Shown in pieces: positions 58,503 through 64,000 of a stretch of 64,000 bases of DNA; the first letter of the stretch is position 1, and each line of letters begins with the position of its first letter. The DNA lies in NCBI GenBank assembly GCA_025890175.1, contig JANPYM010000002.1, forward strand, positions 4,017,777 to 4,081,776, read 5' to 3'. This DNA comes from Ciborinia camelliae. Taxonomy: Eukaryota; Ascomycota; Leotiomycetes; Helotiales; Sclerotiniaceae. The notes beneath the pieces were generated by a model. It saw only the letters and a list, made by a program, of their open reading frames with translations, did not search any database and was not told where the DNA came from. A program made the position numbers and the translations under genes.

Positions 58503-61394
58503 ATGTCTTTCGCCTCAGACTTAGCTACTGGTGGTAAAGGCAGTACTTTGGATGCTATATTATTTAATTTAGAACAACTAAAACAACTTGAGGCTGTATC
58601 AGAAATCGCCACGAATTATCTCGACGGAGATTACAAAGCAGTCCTCCGCACACCAACTGCGCAAATCCTGATTCAAATCTTGGCAGAAAATGTTCATCTT
58701 TCTAAAGAGGAACAGACTCTCGCCCTCAAAGATGCAAATCTTCAAAATCGAGAGGTGATTCTTTATACTTTCATCACGGGATTAGCAGCTTTTAATGCAT
58801 TTCTCCAAACCAATGTCACTGGACCATCGGTGGATTTTGGAGATGTTTTTCAAAGCTCCGAATGGAATGCTAGTGAGCTGAGGGAGAAATGTTTGAGGAG
58901 TTTGGATGTGGATGGTGTTAGTGTCTATCAATATATCCCCAAGGTGGAATTATTTTGTCTGGCGAGATATATCTTCACGACTGTTTTCCCCAGGCGTTCT
59001 TGGGTGAAGACGTGGGATTGTAAGTGGATGAGGATTAGGATTAATGCTTATCATCAACGTTTGTTGAGTGGATATTCGATGAATGGGAGAATGAGTGATT
59101 CGACTGTGTTGCAGGATTTCATTGACCAGGATTTGAAGGATTTGGAGGGAGAGGTGTTTGGGGAGGAGAGTGCGTTTGGAACGGATGCCAAGGTTATGCT
59201 TTTATTGGAGAAGGCGCAAATTTATATTATGGAGGGCTTAGATTTGAAGGCGAGGGAGAATGTCAAGAAAGCGAGTGAAGTTTCGGGATTTGAGTATGCA
59301 CTTTCTGGAGCTTTGGGAAAGAGGACGAAGTTTCAACAGAATGATATTTCGCAATTGGTGGTTTTTGCGAAGAGTAGGGAAGATGCTGCGAGTGTTGAGA
59401 CTGGGGAGTTGTCTGAGAAATTGAAGGAAAGTGCTCTATCATCAAATGGAGATGAGGAACAAAGCACAAATGGCCCTCAAGCATTGGATTTAAATGATGA
59501 TACACTTTTGGAGTCTATCGAGTTTGCCAAAACTCCATCCGATAAATTGGACAGCTCCAATTTACCAGCCGCCCTAGCTGGTATGAAGCCAGATGAGCAA
59601 CCACAACTTCACCCTCTCGACCAGATTGCTCTGTTAACAGAAGCTACTCTTAAGGATACTTTGTCTCCCCTTGACAAATTAAACAGTGAAGAAATCCTAC
59701 CATACGCTGTCCGTGTCCTATCAGATAAACCCAGAAATTGGCAAATCTTCACACAGGCTCTCTTAGTTCGCAGCAGGATTGAAGCTCATAGATCCAGAAC
59801 CCAAGAAAGATCTGTTTTACAACTCCAAGTCATCGTCGATCAAATTATTGCTGATACACAAGAATCCACACCATCAGCTGATGCTGACGGGGTTCCTCAA
59901 ATCCAAGTCACTTCTTTCCTTCCTCGAGCTAAAGCTGGCGAATCTGCTCCGGTTACCGAAAGATTAAGATACGTCAATCAACTCAACACACCTACACGAT
60001 GGGAAATCGAAACCGAGCTCGCATTTGCATGGTCCAACGCTGGATCTCTCGTCAGCGCTCTCGAAATCTTCAAGAGATTAAAGATGTGGGCCGAAGTAGC
60101 CTTATGCTACCATTCCGTCGCCCAAGAAGATAAAGCCCGACAGATCGTCCGAAGACAACTATACTACTCATCCAAAGGCCCAGAAATGGACAAATACGAC
60201 ATCGATGCAGAAGCAGTCGTCAAAGAAGAATGGAACGGCGAAATACGCTCACCACCCCCACCACACGCACCCCGTCTCTGGTGTATACTAGGAGACCTCG
60301 ACCAAGATCCCGCCTGTTGGGAACGTGCCTGGACAATCTCCAACAATCGTTACGCCCGCGCCCAACGCACCCTAGGCGATTACTATACCCGAAAAAACGA
60401 CCTCTCTGCAGCTCGCGAGGCATATCTCGCGTCCGTGGTCGTAAATCGTCAAAATAATGACACCTGGTCGCGTCTCGGCGATATCGATCTCAAAACCGGT
60501 AATTGGGATGGTGCCGTCATTGCTTTCCAGCAAAGTATCATGATCGACGATACCGATGCGAAAACATACAGTAACCTTGGATCTGCCCTCCTCTCCAAAC
60601 ATGACGAACTCATCTCCCTGCAGAAGATCTCAAAACAGGAGCAAGCATCTACGGACATCCCAGACGATGAGGAGATAGACTTTTCATCCTTAGATAAGGG
60701 AGATAAATCCAACGATCCCAAGGAAATTCTGAGACAGGCATTGATGTCCTACAAAAGAGGCGCGTCGATCGCACACGACAATTGGAAGATTTGGGATAAC
60801 GTCATCACCATCGCCACACGAATGGCACCCCCGGCATTCCCCGAAATCCTCATGGGTCTCCGAAACATCATCCGCATCCGCGCTCCCCACGTCGGCGAAT
60901 ACGCCATCGACATGGATATTCTCGCCAATCTCGTCACGGAAGTCGTGAGTCGTGATAAAACGGACGAGGTCGGCAGTAGCAGCGACATCGGCATCTGGGT
61001 CCCCAAACGCGGCACCCTCGCCCGCGCGGTCATCGAAATGATGGATCGCGACATCAGCCCCTTGATCACCAAGCGCATCGAGCTCTACATCACGTTGGGC
61101 AAACTGCGACTCTGGCAGCGCGATTACCAGGGCGCGTTGGAGGCGGCGGAGAAGGGCTGGCGAGGAAGTATGCATGAGGAGGGGTGGTTGGAGAAGGAAG
61201 ACGCGTGGATGCAGGTGGTGGATGCGACGGAGAGGTTGGTGGGTGCGTATGAGAATTTTGGGGAGGAAGGGGGGAGGTGGAAGGGCAAGGCGAAGAGTGC
61301 GGTGAGGGGGGTGATGGGCAAGGCGAGGGATTTTTGGGAGGGCACGAAGGGCTGGACGGTTTTGGAAGGGTTGATGGGAGAATTGATGGGTTAG
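58503..61394 (+). CDS. EMW1: TTC27/Emw1 TPR-repeat protein
   Basis: Intronless, 963 residues, start MSFASDLATGGKG in an ACC-ATG context. The long N-terminal helical part is followed by tetratricopeptide repeats beginning near residue 610 (RYARAQRTLGDYYTRKNDLS, then WSRLGDIDLKTGNWDGAVIAF and TYSNLGSALL). This layout, and SNAGSL-like helices such as WEIETELAFAWSNAGSLVSA, match the TTC27 family; the yeast member Emw1 (YNL313C) is essential and affects cell-wall integrity, and TTC27 has been linked to ribosome and spliceosome-related assembly. An ATP or catalytic site is not expected. The last about 67 codons are repeated after the gap at 62931. The gene is complete. Confidence 0.93.
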   Translation: MSFASDLATGGKGSTLDAILFNLEQLKQLEAVSEIATNYLDGDYKAVLRTPTAQILIQILAENVHLSKEEQTLALKDANLQNREVILYTFITGLAAFNAFLQTNVTGPSVDFGDVFQSSEWNASELREKCLRSLDVDGVSVYQYIPKVELFCLARYIFTTVFPRRSWVKTWDCKWMRIRINAYHQRLLSGYSMNGRMSDSTVLQDFIDQDLKDLEGEVFGEESAFGTDAKVMLLLEKAQIYIMEGLDLKARENVKKASEVSGFEYALSGALGKRTKFQQNDISQLVVFAKSREDAASVETGELSEKLKESALSSNGDEEQSTNGPQALDLNDDTLLESIEFAKTPSDKLDSSNLPAALAGMKPDEQPQLHPLDQIALLTEATLKDTLSPLDKLNSEEILPYAVRVLSDKPRNWQIFTQALLVRSRIEAHRSRTQERSVLQLQVIVDQIIADTQESTPSADADGVPQIQVTSFLPRAKAGESAPVTERLRYVNQLNTPTRWEIETELAFAWSNAGSLVSALEIFKRLKMWAEVALCYHSVAQEDKARQIVRRQLYYSSKGPEMDKYDIDAEAVVKEEWNGEIRSPPPPHAPRLWCILGDLDQDPACWERAWTISNNRYARAQRTLGDYYTRKNDLSAAREAYLASVVVNRQNNDTWSRLGDIDLKTGNWDGAVIAFQQSIMIDDTDAKTYSNLGSALLSKHDELISLQKISKQEQASTDIPDDEEIDFSSLDKGDKSNDPKEILRQALMSYKRGASIAHDNWKIWDNVITIATRMAPPAFPEILMGLRNIIRIRAPHVGEYAIDMDILANLVTEVVSRDKTDEVGSSSDIGIWVPKRGTLARAVIEMMDRDISPLITKRIELYITLGKLRLWQRDYQGALEAAEKGWRGSMHEEGWLEKEDAWMQVVDATERLVGAYENFGEEGGRWKGKAKSAVRGVMGKARDFWEGTKGWTVLEGLMGELMG

Positions 61395-62261
61395 TTAGGT
61401 AGGTAGGTAGGTAGGTAGAGCAGAATAGAATAGAGTAGAGGGATTGCTTGCGAAAGCTTTTTATATGTCTAAAATAAATGAATATACGATATTAGCTACC
61501 CAACCACCCATCCATTCATCCCACCCACCTACCAACCAACCTACCAACCCATCTAGAAACCCACCTACCTATATCATGCAAGTAAAGTTTCCCTATGAAC
61601 TCTCCTGATTATTCTACATATTTTGATATTATAAAATATTTAATTGGTTGAAATTATTTTTTTTGTTGTGTTTGAGTGTCCTTGACTGTAACCCCTTCAG
61701 CTACCCTAGGTGCCCATCAAAGGCCTTTGATACCTACCTACAGATGAGTCGGGCGGGTACTTCTACTTCTACTTCTACTGAAAACAGGAGATATGTCTCG
61801 ATAACATATATAAAATATCTGATGAATAAATGAATGAATGAATCCTCACTCGCTGTTGTATTTCTAGTATGTATGCATGTACTTCTAGTATATGAAAGAT
61901 ATAAATGATTTATTTTAATCATAGATGGCTTCCAAGGTTATCTATCTTGGAGAGAGAATCATGATGGTGTATGTCTATCCATCCATCCATCCATCTAACC
62001 ACCAGCAGCATATCCTTTCTAATTATTTTCTTTCCCCTTCCCCTCACCCCCACCCCCACCAAAAGCTCCCCCATCTAATATAATATCCTCATTATCATCC
62101 ATATCATCCTGGACTCTCCTCCACGTTTTCTTTTTCCTCGAATGTGAATATTCCTCCTCCTCATCTCCCACTCTCACTCCCATCTCCATCTCCACCTCCT
62201 TTCCCTTGCCCTTCCCCGCACTCCAGATAGGTTTAATAAGACCCCCTAACAATGGATTTCG
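61192..62261. repeat. First copy of a duplicated 1070-bp segment
   Basis: Covers the last part of the TTC27 gene, the intergenic DNA and the C-terminal part of the TRIP4 gene. It recurs at 62931-64000 with a constant offset of 1739 at every point I compared, including microsatellites. The real repeat may be longer, because the window ends inside the second copy. Confidence 0.95.
61395..62018. other. Intergenic, convergent 3' flanks
   Basis: Holds a TAGG tetramer array (61397-61417), AATAAA-like sequence at 61472, CCACCTACC-type tracts (61500-61570), a CTTCTA microsatellite (61760-61780) and CCAT tetramers (61979-61995). No gene. Confidence 0.6.
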
Positions 62262-62920
62262 ACTAAACGTCCCACCATTCCCATTTTCACCCCCCCTCCG
62301 CAGCGCACCCAAATCCACCTGCTCCCCCTCCTCCTCCTCGCCCTCACTCTCAAACCTCGGCATCTCAATCTTCGCCATCCTCTTGACAATCTTCCCCCCC
62401 ACCAAATCCACACTAACAACCTGTCTCCTCTTCTCATATTCCGGCTGAGCATTCCACTGCTGTTCCGCCAGGACCTTCTGCTGCCTCTTCAACTCCCTGG
62501 CTCTCTCCGCCGGACTCGCCCACAAGCCTCCCATACCACTCCCCCCACCACCACCCGCCGCCACACTAGCCGCCAAACTAGTATCGAAATCCGCCGCCTC
62601 ATCGCGCACCGTCGTCCTCTGCGCATTCTGCGCCTGAAACCCTAACAAGCGATCGCGATGCTCCTTGGCTTTCTGTTCCGCCGGCGTCATCATATCCGTA
62701 TCGCGGGGTTGAGAGAAGGGCGCCGGGGTGCGGGAAACCTCAGCGCGCCGGTGCGTCGAGGCGTCTAGTCGCATTTTCTCCCGTCCCCGCTCCTCTTTGA
62801 GACTGCGGATCATCGATTGCATGTCGTCTTTTCCTAAGATGGCGGAGCCGCAGAACGTGCAGGGTCCAAATCCTTCTTTGACGCAGATGACCTTGCCGCA
62901 ATTGAGACAGTTGGGGGCGG
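62019..62920 (-). CDS. RQT4: TRIP4/Rqt4 homolog (zf-C2HC5), 5' part missing at gap
   Basis: The minus-strand frame is open from the gap at 62920 to the stop at 62019, about 300 codons. It opens with the zinc finger C-x2-C-x4-C-x7-C-x2-C (NCLNCGKVICVKEGFGPC, then TFCGSAIL), the signature of the C2HC5 family of activating signal cointegrator 1 (TRIP4). The yeast member Rqt4 is part of the RQT complex that splits stalled, ubiquitin-marked ribosomes. Downstream are helical charged stretches (KAKEHRDRLLGFQAQNAQRT, SPAERARELKRQQKVLAEQQ) and an acidic/Gly tail. The N-terminal part, including the rest of the finger, is beyond the gap. It is convergent with the TTC27 gene. Confidence 0.88.
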
Positions 62921-62930
62921 NNNNNNNNNN
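62921..62930. other. Assembly gap (10 N)
   Basis: Ten N join two contigs whose sequences overlap (see the duplicated segments). The true size is unknown. Confidence 1.
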
Positions 62931-63133
62931 AGAAGGAAGACGCGTGGATGCAGGTGGTGGATGCGACGGAGAGGTTGGTGGGTGCGTATGAGAATTTTGG
63001 GGAGGAAGGGGGGAGGTGGAAGGGCAAGGCGAAGAGTGCGGTGAGGGGGGTGATGGGCAAGGCGAGGGATTTTTGGGAGGGCACGAAGGGCTGGACGGTT
63101 TTGGAAGGGTTGATGGGAGAATTGATGGGTTAG
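62931..63133 (+). CDS. Duplicate C-terminal fragment of TTC27/Emw1 (likely assembly copy)
   Basis: Identical to the last 203 bases of the TTC27 coding region, in the same orientation and reaching the same stop. It has no promoter or start of its own because the contig begins inside the gene. Most likely not a separate gene. Confidence 0.9.
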
Positions 63134-63757
63134 TTAGGTAGGTAGGTAGGTAGGTAGAGCAGAATAGAATAGAGTAGAGGGATTGCTTGCGAAAGCTTTT
63201 TATATGTCTAAAATAAATGAATATACGATATTAGCTACCCAACCACCCATCCATTCATCCCACCCACCTACCAACCAACCTACCAACCCATCTAGAAACC
63301 CACCTACCTATATCATGCAAGTAAAGTTTCCCTATGAACTCTCCTGATTATTCTACATATTTTGATATTATAAAATATTTAATTGGTTGAAATTATTTTT
63401 TTTGTTGTGTTTGAGTGTCCTTGACTGTAACCCCTTCAGCTACCCTAGGTGCCCATCAAAGGCCTTTGATACCTACCTACAGATGAGTCGGGCGGGTACT
63501 TCTACTTCTACTTCTACTGAAAACAGGAGATATGTCTCGATAACATATATAAAATATCTGATGAATAAATGAATGAATGAATCCTCACTCGCTGTTGTAT
63601 TTCTAGTATGTATGCATGTACTTCTAGTATATGAAAGATATAAATGATTTATTTTAATCATAGATGGCTTCCAAGGTTATCTATCTTGGAGAGAGAATCA
63701 TGATGGTGTATGTCTATCCATCCATCCATCCATCTAACCACCAGCAGCATATCCTTT
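63134..63757. other. Intergenic, copy of 61395-62018
   Basis: Same tracts as in the first copy. No gene. Confidence 0.8.
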
Positions 63758-64000
63758 CTAATTATTTTCTTTCCCCTTCCCCTCACCCCCACCCCCACCA
63801 AAAGCTCCCCCATCTAATATAATATCCTCATTATCATCCATATCATCCTGGACTCTCCTCCACGTTTTCTTTTTCCTCGAATGTGAATATTCCTCCTCCT
63901 CATCTCCCACTCTCACTCCCATCTCCATCTCCACCTCCTTTCCCTTGCCCTTCCCCGCACTCCAGATAGGTTTAATAAGACCCCCTAACAATGGATTTCG
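63758..64000 (-). CDS. Duplicate C-terminal part of TRIP4/Rqt4, cut by the window end
   Basis: Same sequence as 62019-62261. If the second contig carries the intact locus, this copy is the one likely to continue into the complete N-terminal half beyond the window. Confidence 0.85.
   Translation of the reverse strand, partial: RNPLLGGLIKPIWSAGKGKGKEVEMEMGVRVGDEEEEYSHSRKKKTWRRVQDDMDDNEDIILDGGAFGGGGGEGKGKENN

Larger units (their letters stand above)
62931..64000. repeat. Second copy of the duplicated segment
   Basis: Exact copy of 61192-62261 directly after a 10-base gap. Includes the TTC27 end, the same intergenic arrays and the TRIP4 C-terminal region, and is cut by the end of the window. 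Confidence 0.95.

Noticed and set aside
59720..59728. ATCAGATAA match inside the TTC27 coding region
   Set aside because: Lies in an exon encoding LSDK far from any start and matches chance expectation.
62931..63133. A second, independent TTC27-like gene
   Set aside because: It is only the exact C-terminal end beginning at a contig edge, so a separate gene is not supported.
1..64000. tRNA, rRNA, CRISPR or bacterial-type elements
   Set aside because: Looked for T-arm-like GGTTCGA motifs and regular spaced repeats; none form a cloverleaf or array, and the sequence is clearly eukaryotic nuclear.

Overview
The window is nuclear DNA of a filamentous ascomycete. Genes are split by short (about 49-105 bp) GT-AG introns, intergenic DNA is AT-rich and full of microsatellites, and the gene families (AzgA-type purine permease, fungal rhodopsin-domain membrane protein, ferrichrome-type siderophore NRPS) are those of Pezizomycotina. 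A Leotiomycete such as a member of the Sclerotiniaceae is my best guess, but that is inference. Exon boundaries given here were joined by hand and checked for phase; every multi-exon model listed at high confidence keeps an open frame.

Layout. 1-2.7 kb: G-rich and microsatellite DNA with a 685-bp terminal-inverted-repeat element flanked by TA. 2.8-4.8 kb (-): AzgA-like purine permease. 6.3-10.4 kb (+): P5A-ATPase Spf1. 12.9-13.8 kb (-): short-chain dehydrogenase. 15.4-16.7 kb (+): rhodopsin-domain membrane protein. 17.6-19.8 kb (+): TRP-type vacuolar cation channel (YVC1-like). 19.8-23.3 kb: gene-poor, one weak candidate gene. 23.3-25.0 kb (-): L-ornithine N5-monooxygenase (sidA). 27.6-28.7 kb (-): remnant of an ABC transporter. 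30.2 to over 45.2 kb (+): a giant NRPS of the ferricrocin/ferrichrome type (sidC/NPS2) whose last codons fall in a 906-base assembly gap. 46.9-47.9 kb (-): glycine-zipper protein. 50.2-51.6 kb (-): low-complexity hypothetical protein. 53.2-58.0 kb (+): GYF-domain protein. 58.5-61.4 kb (+): TTC27/Emw1 TPR protein. 62.0-62.9 kb (-): TRIP4/Rqt4 zinc-finger protein, cut by a 10-base gap. 62.9-64.0 kb: an exact second copy of 61.2-62.3 kb.

The most coherent system is the siderophore locus at 23-46 kb. SidA N5-hydroxylates ornithine; the NRPS joins three acylated hydroxyornithines with small amino acids into a cyclic hydroxamate iron chelator. The two genes are divergent and the 5.2 kb between them holds every non-coding match I found in the window to the iron-repressor GATA consensus ATCWGATAA (three near the sidA side, one double site near the NRPS), together with a decayed ABC transporter that may once have been the locus transporter. 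The NRPS has 3 A, 6 T and 6 C domains, with an extra T-C unit lacking an A domain between its second and third A domains.

The remaining genes are housekeeping or membrane functions with no evident link to the siderophore locus. A palindromic ACCTAGGT/TAGGTA motif recurs through intergenic DNA. The duplicated end of the window is most simply an unmerged contig overlap.
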